Origin: Paenisporosarcina cavernae
Lineage (GTDB): Bacteria > Bacillota > Bacilli > Bacillales_A > Planococcaceae
NCBI RefSeq assembly: GCF_003595195.1
Contig: NZ_CP032418.1
Location: 508,501 to 572,500, forward strand
Direction: 5' to 3'
DNA: 64,000 nt
The translations under genes were made by a program, and so were the position numbers. A model generated the notes under the pieces. It was not told where the DNA came from. It did no database searches and saw nothing but the letters and a program-made list of their open reading frames with translations. Positions 1 to 13,514 of the stretch are shown here, in pieces. Position 1 is the stretch's first letter. Each line of letters starts with the position of its first letter.

Positions 1-38
1 TTGAAGCGCTTCTTTCACGTACAATCGAAAGGTTGTGA
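1..38 (+). CDS. C-terminal end of an upstream gene (partial)
   Basis: Reading from base 3, the last eleven codons give EALLSRTIERL followed by TGA at 36-38. The stop overlaps the GTG start of the next gene in a GTGA arrangement, the same coupling used at the two following junctions, so this is probably the tail of another member of the operon. A short amphipathic tail of this kind would fit the end of a response-regulator receiver domain, but eleven residues cannot prove a family. Confidence 0.5.
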   Translation, partial: EALLSRTIERL

Positions 39-1093
39 GAATAATGTGGCTATCAAGTACATTGCTCGTGAATTTTATTATCGTCCTTCTCGTATTACTT
101 GGGATTTTTAGTTTTTATTTAACAATCCTAAGTATGCTTCAAACTCAATCACGTAAAAAACAACTAGCATACATGGACCGATCAAAATGGAAATGGATGG
201 ACTACTTGTATCATGATGGAGACTTTGAAGAAGCAATGATTCCTACTACCCGAGATGAAATGAAAGCTGCTGAAAAGTTACTGGTTAGTTTTTTGAATGC
301 AGTATACGTAGAAGGAACGCAATATAAAATACGGAAATTTGCGAATCAATATATGACGACTTACTATCGACGCATGTTAACGAGCCCTGAGTGGAGTATT
401 CGGATGAATGCGCTCTATAGGGTTTTAGACTTTTATTTAATCGATTTAGCAGAAGAATATATGACATTTTACAAAAAGAAAAAAGTTCGTAATCGAGAAG
501 AAAGCTATTATTTCACGTTAGTACAGTTAATGATTGGTAAAGTCCAGCCCTATCAATTTTTATTAGACGATTCTCGTCATTATACAGAACAACAAATCCG
601 TGCAATCGTGAAGAAATTGTCTGACCGTCAGCTAAAAGACTTGTCCAAACACTATGATTATTTAAATCAACAGACAAAGTTAGCATTTTTTGATGTGTTA
701 GCAGAAACCTATCGTGTTGATTATGAACCTTTTATGGTAGAAAAGTTAGAAACGGAAAAAGATTTTGAAGTCCATTTACGAATTTTAAAGTCCTTTCAAA
801 CAATGGGATATGCAAGTTCGTTTGAACCGTTTTTACCATATCTCGCATCTAGTTCCTGGGAGGAACGAATGGTTGCTGCAAAAATTGTTGGTTCATTCCC
901 GGTAGCCTCCACATCATCTTACTTGTTGCCTCTTTTAGAGGATGACAATTGGTGGGTACGCTCTGTCGTGGCTTCCACTTTAGCAACACATAAAAATGGA
1001 TCGTCAGTCTTAAACGATTTTGCACATCAGACAAAAGATCGCTATGCTGCTGAAATGATTTCTGAACAATTATGGAAGAAGGCGATGGCATGA
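35..1093 (+). CDS. Membrane-anchored HEAT-repeat protein
   Basis: A 352-residue protein of unknown biochemical role. Residues about 6-28 form one hydrophobic N-terminal segment. The rest is soluble, and residues about 247-320 read as HEAT-like helical repeats (LEDDNWWVRSVVASTLATH is a typical unit). The GTG start at 35 is chosen because it overlaps the previous stop. An ATG at 44 is also possible and sits at better spacing from GAAAGG. The gene overlaps the glycosyltransferase by ATGA, so the two products are probably made in fixed ratio. By inference it is a scaffold or accessory subunit of the polysaccharide synthase encoded next. Confidence 0.75.
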   Translation: MRIMWLSSTLLVNFIIVLLVLLGIFSFYLTILSMLQTQSRKKQLAYMDRSKWKWMDYLYHDGDFEEAMIPTTRDEMKAAEKLLVSFLNAVYVEGTQYKIRKFANQYMTTYYRRMLTSPEWSIRMNALYRVLDFYLIDLAEEYMTFYKKKKVRNREESYYFTLVQLMIGKVQPYQFLLDDSRHYTEQQIRAIVKKLSDRQLKDLSKHYDYLNQQTKLAFFDVLAETYRVDYEPFMVEKLETEKDFEVHLRILKSFQTMGYASSFEPFLPYLASSSWEERMVAAKIVGSFPVASTSSYLLPLLEDDNWWVRSVVASTLATHKNGSSVLNDFAHQTKDRYAAEMISEQLWKKAMA

Positions 1094-2514
1094 ATACCAT
1101 TTGGGATGCCTTGTTATTGTTTTTTGGGAAATTTTTAATCTTCTACATGTTAATTGTCATTGGAATTTATACCTTAATGCTTTTATTATCATTCATGAAA
1201 TTGCGAAAAGAGTATCGACTGGACAAAGAGGAATTAGATGACGACTTTTTAAGTAGCTTTTATTCGAAGCCGGTATCTGTACTTGTTCCAGCATTTAACG
1301 AAGAGAAAGGTGTAGTTGATAGCGTTCGTTCCTTATTGAGTTTGAGGTATCCGCAATTCGAGGTCATTGTCATCAATGATGGTTCGACTGACAATACGAT
1401 GGAGGTGCTCATCGAACAATTTCAACTCGTTCCTATCAATAAAGTCGTACGAAAACAACTCCCGAATGAACAGATTCACGCGGTGTATCAATCGAAAATC
1501 CATCAGAATTTATGGTTACTAGATAAAGCAAATGGGGGAAAAGCCGATGCATTAAATGCAGGGATAAATATGTCGAAGTATCCTTACATTTGTTCGATTG
1601 ACGGGGATTCCATTTTAGAAGAACGATCACTCCTTCGTATTATGAAACCGATTGTCTATTCGGACGGGGATGTAATTGCGGCTGGAGGAAACGTTCGCAT
1701 TGCGAATGGAATTTTTGTGGAACATGGCACAATGTCAGAAGTTGTGCTTTCCAATTCGTTATTAGTCGTCATGCAAGCAGTCGAATACTTACGCGCTTTC
1801 CTGATGGGAAGAATTGCACTAAGTAAATACAATTTAGTACTCATCATCTCAGGAGCGTTCTCCGTTTTTTCGAAAGAATGGGTCATTAAAGCGGGAGGAT
1901 ACTCTAAAAATACAATTGGTGAGGACATGGAATTGGTCGTTCGATTACACCGAGTTCTCGCAGAAGCAAAAGAGAAGAAACGAATTGAATTTGTGCCAGA
2001 TCCAGTGTGCTGGACAGAAGTTCCTTCCTCCATCTCCGTTCTTCGCAGGCAACGACGGAGATGGCAACAAGGATTAACAGAAAGTCTATGGCGTCACAGA
2101 AAAATGACGTTTAATCCGAAATACGGAACCGTTGGAATGATTTCGATGCCGTACTTCTGGTTTGTCGAATTTTTAGGTCCACTGATAGAATTAGCAGGGT
2201 ATGTCTATCTTCTATTCGCTATTTTCATGGGAGGCGTATATGTCGAAATCGCCGTGTTACTTGCGATTCTACTAATCTTATATGGCACAACCTTCTCCAT
2301 GGCATCTGTCTTAATGGAAGGATGGAGTGTCAATCGATATCCAAAAATACGTGACATATATAAATTGCTATTAATGGCTTTAACTGAAATCTTCTGGTAT
2401 CGACCTTTGACGTTATTATGGCGATTTGAGGGGTTCATTCGCACACTCTTTAAGAAAAGGGAGTGGGGGAAAATGGAACGGACAGGATTCAAGAAAAAAG
2501 GAATGGTATCGTGA
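1090..2514 (+). CDS. Processive family 2 glycosyltransferase (polysaccharide synthase type)
   Basis: A membrane GT2 enzyme of 474 residues, resembling the IcaA/PgaC/BcsA group that polymerises sugars and passes them through the membrane. Visible motifs are VPAFNEE near residue 64, INDGSTDN near 95, the metal-binding SIDGDS near 170, the catalytic-base GED near 277 and QRRRW near 321 (the QxxRW signature of processive enzymes). Hydrophobic helices lie at 10-35 and after 350. No PilZ domain is seen. The ATG at 1090 overlaps the preceding stop (ATGA) and follows GAAGAAGG at good spacing; an upstream ATG at 1072 is less likely. The sugar donor cannot be told from sequence. It probably works with its two coupled neighbours. 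Confidence 0.88.
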   Translation: MNTIWDALLLFFGKFLIFYMLIVIGIYTLMLLLSFMKLRKEYRLDKEELDDDFLSSFYSKPVSVLVPAFNEEKGVVDSVRSLLSLRYPQFEVIVINDGSTDNTMEVLIEQFQLVPINKVVRKQLPNEQIHAVYQSKIHQNLWLLDKANGGKADALNAGINMSKYPYICSIDGDSILEERSLLRIMKPIVYSDGDVIAAGGNVRIANGIFVEHGTMSEVVLSNSLLVVMQAVEYLRAFLMGRIALSKYNLVLIISGAFSVFSKEWVIKAGGYSKNTIGEDMELVVRLHRVLAEAKEKKRIEFVPDPVCWTEVPSSISVLRRQRRRWQQGLTESLWRHRKMTFNPKYGTVGMISMPYFWFVEFLGPLIELAGYVYLLFAIFMGGVYVEIAVLLAILLILYGTTFSMASVLMEGWSVNRYPKIRDIYKLLLMALTEIFWYRPLTLLWRFEGFIRTLFKKREWGKMERTGFKKKGMVS

Positions 2515-5429
2515 ACCGATTTATCTTAGTAGCACTTGTAGTGGCAGGCATATTTGTCCTGCCCTATTTGTTTTGGAAGATGGAACCTCCGCCAAGCATT
2601 TCTTTGTCGGATGATACATTGAAAATGCTGGATGAAAATCCTGGCATTTATAAAGGTTTCGCATGGTGGTCCGCTTTTAAAAAGTTGGATTCATCCGAGA
2701 GTGAAACGAAATTACGTCTACTTCCGAAGAAACTGACAAAAAAAGAGTGGGATGGCATGATTGCGGCGAGCGATCAAAAGACGCTGTTAATTGCTACTTT
2801 CCCTACCCTACAAATACAAGACGAAATTCTTCGGAAAGAAGTAGAAGATTTCGCCAGTGTACATGCTACTGGGTGGGTGGTCAAACAGTATAACGATTTA
2901 CAAAATTCGGAAGTTGCAGTTGATGGAGCAAAGGGTCCAGGACTTATTTTTATTCATGATCGAAAGAACAAAAAAATAATTATCGAAACGGACGAGCCGC
3001 TCATTTTCAAGTGGAATGGTGAGAAAGAGGAGAATACATTTTCTGATTGGATTGATATTACGACCCCATCATCCGATGATCGTGTTACGGCATGGTTCGA
3101 AGCTCCGAATGACAAAGGGGTAATGGCTCAAATGACGAAGGAAGGCATCCCGGTTGCGTTTCCAGCGGTCGTTGAAAGTGCGCATCGAAATCAACGATTT
3201 GTTTACATGACAGGAGATTTTTCTGAAGTAGAGTCGTTACCAGATATTTACCGGATTAAAGGATTAGCAACAGTCAACTCGTATTTATACGGAAAAAAAT
3301 CGGATGCATTTTATTGGAAAACGTTTTTCCCTTTACTATCAAGTATTGTTTCAGAGACAGAGAAGTGGACGCCAACAAAAGTTACTCGAAACGAGGAGTT
3401 AGCATACCATTCAAGAGTTCAAGGAAATCATTTTGAGATACGCCGAGGCAATGATTGGGAAAAGGTAACGGTTAAAGGTGTCAATATTGGAATGGGGAAA
3501 GCTGGATATTTTCCAGGAGAAGCGGCGATAACGGAAGAAGAATATTATTCGTGGTTCGAGCAAATTGAAGAAATGAACGCTAACACTATTCGTGTGTACA
3601 CTGTCCAGCCCCCTGGTTTTTATCGCGCTCTAAAAAATTTCAACGAAACGCATAAAAAAAAGTTGTATGTGTTTCACGGGATGTGGGTAGAGGAAGAGCT
3701 GCTAGAAGAAACGTTAGATGCTTATAATGAAGAGACGATTAAACGTTTTAAAAAGGAATACGAAGATATTATTCAAATCATTCATGGAGATGCAAAAATA
3801 GAACCAGTGGTTGGCCATGCATCTGGAATCTATGACGCTGATATTTCTGACTATGTTATTGGATGGATTATGGGAATTGAATGGTACCCGGAGATGGTTA
3901 TAGGGACAAATGAAAAACATGCCGGAAAAGGAGATTTTGAAGGGACATACATCCAGACGAAAGGGGCAACTCCTTTTGAATACTGGTTGGCTGAACACTT
4001 AGAATCGATCACTTCCTTCGAAATTGAACACTACAACGAAATTCGGCCAATTAGTTTTACGAATTGGGTAACGACGGATTTACTTGAACATCCGTCTGAA
4101 CCATTACTAGAAGAAGATGCAGTCAGTGTAAATCCAAATGTTATCCAACTGAAAAATGATCTACAAAAAGTTGGTCAATTCGCTTCCTATCACGTGTATC
4201 CGTACTACCCAGATTTTCTGAATGTCGATAAAACATACGGAGCATATATCGATCAAGACGGAGAAAAAAATAGTTACGCAGGGTATTTGCATGCGTTAAA
4301 ACAAGCTCACAAAATGCCTATATTAATTGCGGAATTTGGTATACCCGCTTCAAGAGGACAAACACATGTCAATCCATATGGTTGGAATCAAGGATTTATG
4401 AGTGAAGAAGCGCAAGGTAATACATTGAAAAAGTTGTATCGAACGATATTAGCAGAAGGATACATGGGCGGGCTCGTATTCAGTTGGCAAGACGAGTGGT
4501 TTAAGCGCACTTGGAACACTATGGATTACGATAATCCGGAACGTCGACCGTATTGGGGTAATATACAGACGAACGAACAAAATTTTGGCTTAATGAGTTT
4601 TGCCACACTTAAAGTAAAAGTAGACGGACTAGACGAGGATTGGAGTGCGGAGAATACCTTAGAAGAAGAAGGGGATTTGACGCTTTCAGCTACACATGAC
4701 GAAACGTACCTTTATATTAAAGTAGATGGATTAAAAAAGACACAGACAGCTTCTATCTTGTTTGACACCATTCCGGAGCAAGGCAATACAAAAGCGTCTC
4801 TATTACAAAATGTGACGTTTTCAAATGGGATTGATTTTATTGCGCATATGAAAAAAGGTAGTGCTCGTCTTTTAATTGATCCATATTACGATTTTTATCA
4901 TTATTTATATGGTGTGGAAGAAAAGATGATATCGCCCATTTCCAACGGAACAAAAAACACGGGAGAATTTACAAACATTCATTACGTGTTAAATAAAGAG
5001 ATGTACTATCCCGAGTTAAAGGAAAAACGATCCTTTGAATTTTACGAAACAGGAAAACTGATGAGGGGGAACGGGGATCCAGAGTCCCCAACGTATAATT
5101 CTTTAGCTGACTATGAAATGAAAGACGGAGTGCTAGAACTTCGAATACCATGGTTGTTACTTCAATTTCGTGACCCAAGTCGCAAAGAAGTAATCGGTGA
5201 TTTAGTTAAAAATGGTGTAGAAAGCTCTAAAGTAATTGACCAGATTGGTATTGGGCTTATGGTGACAGATTCTACTACTAACACATTGCAAGCGATTCCA
5301 GCAATATCACGAGGAAAAGTTACTCAACTGCCAACCTATACATGGGACAACTGGGACATCCCAGCTTCTACGGAACGTTTGAAAAAATCCTACTATATTA
5401 TGCAGAAGACATTCGGGGACGTTCGGTAA
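2511..5429 (+). CDS. Membrane-anchored glycoside hydrolase-like protein with C-terminal carbohydrate-binding region
   Basis: Started at GTG 2511 (GTGA overlap with the glycosyltransferase stop, AAAAAGGAA upstream), giving 972 residues. Residues 3-22 are a signal anchor. Residues about 330-690 resemble a clan GH-A TIM barrel: NTIRVYTVQPPG near 357, GIEWYP near 455 as candidate acid/base Glu, and LIAEFGIP near 607 as candidate nucleophile Glu, followed by FSWQDEWF. From about 700 to the end it resembles a beta-sandwich of the CBM9/DOMON type. Coupling to a GT2 synthase suggests it trims, releases or remodels the exported polymer outside the membrane, as PgaB or cellulase partners do in other systems; that role is inference. 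The family of the region before the barrel is not recognised. Confidence 0.7.
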   Translation: MNRFILVALVVAGIFVLPYLFWKMEPPPSISLSDDTLKMLDENPGIYKGFAWWSAFKKLDSSESETKLRLLPKKLTKKEWDGMIAASDQKTLLIATFPTLQIQDEILRKEVEDFASVHATGWVVKQYNDLQNSEVAVDGAKGPGLIFIHDRKNKKIIIETDEPLIFKWNGEKEENTFSDWIDITTPSSDDRVTAWFEAPNDKGVMAQMTKEGIPVAFPAVVESAHRNQRFVYMTGDFSEVESLPDIYRIKGLATVNSYLYGKKSDAFYWKTFFPLLSSIVSETEKWTPTKVTRNEELAYHSRVQGNHFEIRRGNDWEKVTVKGVNIGMGKAGYFPGEAAITEEEYYSWFEQIEEMNANTIRVYTVQPPGFYRALKNFNETHKKKLYVFHGMWVEEELLEETLDAYNEETIKRFKKEYEDIIQIIHGDAKIEPVVGHASGIYDADISDYVIGWIMGIEWYPEMVIGTNEKHAGKGDFEGTYIQTKGATPFEYWLAEHLESITSFEIEHYNEIRPISFTNWVTTDLLEHPSEPLLEEDAVSVNPNVIQLKNDLQKVGQFASYHVYPYYPDFLNVDKTYGAYIDQDGEKNSYAGYLHALKQAHKMPILIAEFGIPASRGQTHVNPYGWNQGFMSEEAQGNTLKKLYRTILAEGYMGGLVFSWQDEWFKRTWNTMDYDNPERRPYWGNIQTNEQNFGLMSFATLKVKVDGLDEDWSAENTLEEEGDLTLSATHDETYLYIKVDGLKKTQTASILFDTIPEQGNTKASLLQNVTFSNGIDFIAHMKKGSARLLIDPYYDFYHYLYGVEEKMISPISNGTKNTGEFTNIHYVLNKEMYYPELKEKRSFEFYETGKLMRGNGDPESPTYNSLADYEMKDGVLELRIPWLLLQFRDPSRKEVIGDLVKNGVESSKVIDQIGIGLMVTDSTTNTLQAIPAISRGKVTQLPTYTWDNWDIPASTERLKKSYYIMQKTFGDVR

Positions 5430-5445
5430 ACAAACAAAACTAGCA

Positions 5446-5482
5446 ACGGAGAATCGTTTAGCTGACGATTCTCCGTTTACAT
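5446..5482 (+). terminator. Rho-independent terminator of the polysaccharide operon
   Basis: Perfect 12-bp stem: ACGGAGAATCGT (5446-5457) pairs with ACGATTCTCCGT (5465-5476) around a 7-nt loop, then TTT. It begins 16 bases after the stop of the glycosidase-like gene. Confidence 0.85.
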
Positions 5483-5492
5483 ATGTGGCGCC

Positions 5493-5588
5493 GATAGAAT
5501 CGAGTTTTACGCTGATAGAATAGCGTTTTGCGCTTATAGAAAGCCGCACCGCGCTTATAAAAGCGGTATTTGCGCTTATAAAAGGCAA
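5493..5588. repeat. 21-bp-period intergenic array, (G/T)ATAGAA core
   Basis: Five successive units begin at 5493, 5514, 5535, 5556 and 5577 (the last partial). Each starts with GATAGAAT or TATA(A/G)AA and ends with (A/G)CGCT; for example GATAGAATCGAGTTTTACGCT. The middle of each unit differs, so this is a phased motif array and not simple slippage. It lies just after a terminator and about 220 bp upstream of the atp promoter. The rest of the 5430-6064 gap holds only that terminator, the atp promoter and the atp leader; 5590-5800 shows nothing else. Confidence 0.75.
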
Positions 5589-5804
5589 GTTGTATCATGA
5601 TTTTAATGTCTGTATCATTTATTTGACCTCAATTTGGCGTGTATCACAAATGTGTTCACATTTTCCTCTTTCGCAAAGCTCCAATAACCCACCCGATCCG
5701 AACGGGAATGAATAGCCATTCAATTTCTCGGAAAAGATAGGAAAAGAAATTTGTCGACAATATGACAACCGTGTCTAGTTTGTGAAGATTTTGCCCAGAA
5801 TCAA

Positions 5805-5833
5805 TTGACATCAAATTACCCCTATTGTATGCT
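5805..5833 (+). promoter_or_regulatory. Sigma-A promoter of the atp operon
   Basis: TTGACA at 5805-5810, a 17-bp spacer, then TATGCT at 5828-5833. The predicted start point near 5840 leaves a leader of about 225 nt before atpB. Confidence 0.8.
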
Positions 5834-5839
5834 AACTAA

Positions 5840-6781
<942 letters not shown>

Positions 6782-6826
6782 TAATACACTGTTCAACTTG
6801 AGTAGTGAAAAAAACAACATTCCTGA

Positions 6827-7066
<240 letters not shown>

Positions 7067-7179
7067 TTTTTTGCACCTGACTATAAAATGGCGGAGAGAT
7101 TCGTGTATCTTTCTTCGCCATTCTCTTATTGTTCGATTCAAATTAATTACTGGATGCTCTTGAAGGGAGTGAAACAATC

Positions 7180-7716
7180 GTGTTATTAGATTACCTCGTA
7201 CTTGGTGCAGCGGAAGGCGAACACGCACCTGAAGTGTTGAATTTCGGCGACATCTTAGTCACGTTGGTAGTTTTCATCGTCCTCATGTTCTTATTGAAGA
7301 AATTCGCATGGGGCCCATTGATGGGAATTATGAAACAACGTGAAGATTTAATCGCGAGTGAAATCGAAGCAGCTGAACTTAGCCGCCAAGAATCACATAA
7401 TTTACTAGAAGAGCAACGTGCTCTTTTAAAAGAATCTCGTACTGAAGCACAAGCGATTGTGGAAAATGCGAGAAAGCAAGGCGATGTGCAACGTGAAGAA
7501 ATCATCACTGCAGCACGTACGGAAGCAGCTCGTTTAAAAGAGTCTGCTGTTCGTGAAATCGAAACAGAAAAAGAAAAAGCGATCGCAGCAGTTCGTTCAG
7601 AAGTTGTATCGTTATCATTACTTGCTGCTTCGAAAGTATTGGAAAAAGAAGTATCTGAAGAAGATAATCGTGCCTTGATCGAAGAGACGATTGCGAAGGC
7701 AGGCGAGGGACGTTGA
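7180..7716 (+). CDS. atpF: ATP synthase F0 subunit b
   Basis: Peripheral stalk subunit, 178 residues. One N-terminal membrane helix (about 25-42, [18 protein letters not shown]) is followed by a long charged coiled coil ([20 protein letters not shown]), which links F0 to F1. GTG start preceded by GAAGGGAGTG. The stop overlaps the TTG start of atpH (TTGA). A long frame on the opposite strand is a shadow of its biased codon use. Confidence 0.95.
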   Translation: MLLDYLVLGAAEGEHAPEVLNFGDILVTLVVFIVLMFLLKKFAWGPLMGIMKQREDLIASEIEAAELSRQESHNLLEEQRALLKESRTEAQAIVENARKQGDVQREEIITAARTEAARLKESAVREIETEKEKAIAAVRSEVVSLSLLAASKVLEKEVSEEDNRALIEETIAKAGEGR

Positions 7717-8249
7717 GTAAATCTCAAGCAGCGAAACGCTATGCATTAGCCCTTTTTCAATTAGCGCAAGAAAAAAATCAACTTGCTTTTATCGAAGAAG
7801 ATCTTCGTGAAGTAAAAGTTGTTTTCCAAGAAAACCCGGAACTATTGAATGTGTTTCATTCTCCAAAGTTTTCATTGGACAAGAAAAAGCAAATCCTTTC
7901 GGAATTATTTGCAAATGCAAATCCTTTCGTATTGAATACATTAAAAGTGTTAGTCGACGCTCGTCGTATCGGTGAAACGGTAGAAGTGGCGAACGAATTC
8001 GCAACACTATCGAACGACTTCCAAGGCATTGCGGATGCAAAAGTATACTCAACTCGTCCTTTAACAGACGAAGAGCGTGCTTCTATCTCCACAGCGTTTG
8101 CAAAACAAGTTGGAAAACAAGCACTTCGTATTGAAAATGAAATCGATCCATCTCTAATTGGCGGTATCCGCTTACAAATTGGTGGACGTATCTTTGATAG
8201 CAGTATCAGTGCTAAACTCGACCGCTTAAAGAAAGAACTTATCGGTTAA
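7713..8249 (+). CDS. atpH: ATP synthase F1 subunit delta
   Basis: Delta subunit (178 residues) caps the alpha3beta3 head and binds the b stalk. The N-terminal [19 protein letters not shown] and the C-terminal [22 protein letters not shown] are family hallmarks. TTG start overlapping the atpF stop, with GGCGAGGGA just upstream. Confidence 0.95.
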   Translation: MSKSQAAKRYALALFQLAQEKNQLAFIEEDLREVKVVFQENPELLNVFHSPKFSLDKKKQILSELFANANPFVLNTLKVLVDARRIGETVEVANEFATLSNDFQGIADAKVYSTRPLTDEERASISTAFAKQVGKQALRIENEIDPSLIGGIRLQIGGRIFDSSISAKLDRLKKELIG

Positions 8250-8263
8250 TATTACGAATTTGA

Positions 8264-9784
<1,521 letters not shown>

Positions 9785-9811
9785 TTTACGCCTGTGAATA
9801 AAAAACGATAA

Positions 9812-12120
<2,309 letters not shown>

Positions 12121-12144
12121 AACTAGGGACCAGGAGGGGAAAAA

Positions 12145-12555
12145 ATGAAGACCGTTAAAGTCAATATTGTCACTCCCGACGGCCCGGTATACGATTCTGA
12201 AGTCCAAATGATCATTGCCAAAACGGCAGCTGGTGAAATTGGTGTGTTAGCTGGACATATTCCTATGGTTGCTCCACTTGAAGTGGGTGCAATTCGTTTG
12301 AAAAAAGAAGGAAATGTACAAGATATCGTTGCTGTAAGTGGCGGTTTCATCGAAGTACGTCCTGAACAGGTAACCATTCTTGCGCAATCTGCTGAAATTT
12401 CTTCAGCTATTGACGTAGCACGTGCAAAAGAAGCAGTGAAACGTGCGGAGGAACGATTAAACGCATCGAAAGCGGATGACATCGATTTCAAACGTGCGGA
12501 ACTATCATTGAAACGTGCGATGAATCGTATCAACGTTTATGAGGGTAACATCTAA
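12145..12555 (+). CDS. atpC: ATP synthase F1 subunit epsilon
   Basis: Epsilon subunit, 136 residues: N-terminal beta-barrel ([30 protein letters not shown]) and a C-terminal two-helix hairpin that can inhibit ATP hydrolysis. AGGAGGGG site upstream. Last gene of the operon, followed directly by a terminator. An antisense frame over the whole gene is a shadow. Confidence 0.97.
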   Translation: MKTVKVNIVTPDGPVYDSEVQMIIAKTAAGEIGVLAGHIPMVAPLEVGAIRLKKEGNVQDIVAVSGGFIEVRPEQVTILAQSAEISSAIDVARAKEAVKRAEERLNASKADDIDFKRAELSLKRAMNRINVYEGNI

Positions 12556-12564
12556 TTATTCAAC

Positions 12565-12596
12565 GGGCAGAAAGCATGCGCTTTCTGCCTGTTTTT
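12565..12596 (+). terminator. Terminator of the atp operon
   Basis: GGGCAGAAAGC and GCTTTCTGCC form a 10-bp stem around ATGC, followed by TGTTTTTAT. It begins 10 bases after the atpC stop. Confidence 0.9.
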
Positions 12597-12702
12597 ATGT
12601 ATTTTTCTACAGAGTGAATCACATAAAGGTAGTATCGAAACTTAGATTGTCGTATTTTCGGGAAGTTTTATTCTTTTATGTAAGGAATTAGACATACGTT
12701 AT

Positions 12703-12762
12703 GTGCGATTTTCGGGGAAATGGTGCGATTCATCAAAATGATGTGCGATTCGTGACAAATAG
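12703..12762. repeat. 20-bp-period array with GTGCGATT core
   Basis: GTGCGATT occurs at 12703, 12723 and 12743, exactly 20 bp apart, with different spacer bases. A related TGTCGTATTTTCGG lies near 12649. The core is the reverse complement of AATCGCAC, found at several other intergenic sites in this window. The remainder of the 12597-12914 gap shows nothing recognisable beyond the ribosome site of the next gene. Confidence 0.65.
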
Positions 12763-12914
12763 AAGGTAATTGTAAGTGAACTTTATCAATTTACTAGTCT
12801 ATTGTTTTTGCGTTTGTGAAAACGTTCCGCAGTTACTTCAAGAAACGATGTTCGAGACGTCGACAATCATTCGACTAAAAGGGTAGTAAAAAATTTAGAT
12901 GAGGTGATCGTGAC

Positions 12915-13148
12915 ATGGATTATTTCGGTCAACAAGCGATTTTATCGATTCTTTCTCACGCATTTTTCATTGGCATTACTTTTTATGCGCTGCAAGCAGT
13001 TATGTTAGATAAAATCGTTAAAAAGAATCATGTGTTTCAAGTGCAAATCCTATATATTTTGTTAAGTGTGGCAATTGGTGTGACGGTTTCGAACTTCTTC
13101 CTCACATTGTCGACTTACTCAAGACAACTCCTCTATTTATTCCAATAA
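12915..13148 (+). CDS. ywzB: DUF1146 (YwzB-like) small membrane protein
   Basis: 77 residues with two hydrophobic helices (about 10-32 and 45-66) joined by a basic loop (LDKIVKKNH). Size, topology and position between atpC and murAA match B. subtilis YwzB. Function unknown. GAGGTGATC precedes the ATG. The B. subtilis neighbour ywmB is not found before murA; 13206-13514 holds no gene. Confidence 0.8.
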   Translation: MDYFGQQAILSILSHAFFIGITFYALQAVMLDKIVKKNHVFQVQILYILLSVAIGVTVSNFFLTLSTYSRQLLYLFQ

Positions 13149-13155
13149 AAAATGT

Positions 13156-13210
13156 GTCGATTTTTCTGGAAAGCGAATCAGAATCCTTTCCAGAAAAATC
13201 GACATATTTA
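13156..13210. terminator. Long perfect hairpin after ywzB
   Basis: A 19-bp perfect stem: 13156-13174 pairs with 13187-13205 (core ATTTTTCTGGAAAG) around a 12-nt loop. The following TATTTATT is only moderately T-rich, but stem strength and position make it a likely terminator. Confidence 0.7.
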
Positions 13211-13514
13211 TTGCCTGGGAAATAATTCGACATGTATGTTTAGTGGTCTTACTTCTAGGGAACAAAATAGAGTAACTAGTTCAGACATCGGAAGAAATAC
13301 GGTTAGGAACCGACACAAAAAACATGCGACTAACGTATCATATAGCGAAGTAAATTTTTCATGAATTCGTCATAAAATGATTGAATGGTTACTTGTTTCC
13401 ATGAGAAGAAACTTGATATAGTTGAAATGTTTATTTCCTAATTACTGACATCATACAAGTTAGAACTTGTATTTATAAAAAAGAGAAATCATTACGAAGC
13501 TGGAGGGTCAATTG

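Noticed and set aside
7191-7727. 178-codon frame antisense to atpF
   Set aside because: It mirrors the biased codon use of atpF, has no ribosome site, and atpF is beyond doubt.
12123-12533. 136-codon frame antisense to atpC
   Set aside because: Shadow of atpC in the complementary frame; Ser/Ala-rich translation without family features.
13152-13364. 70-codon frame after ywzB
   Set aside because: Begins inside the 19-bp terminator stem and has no ribosome site.
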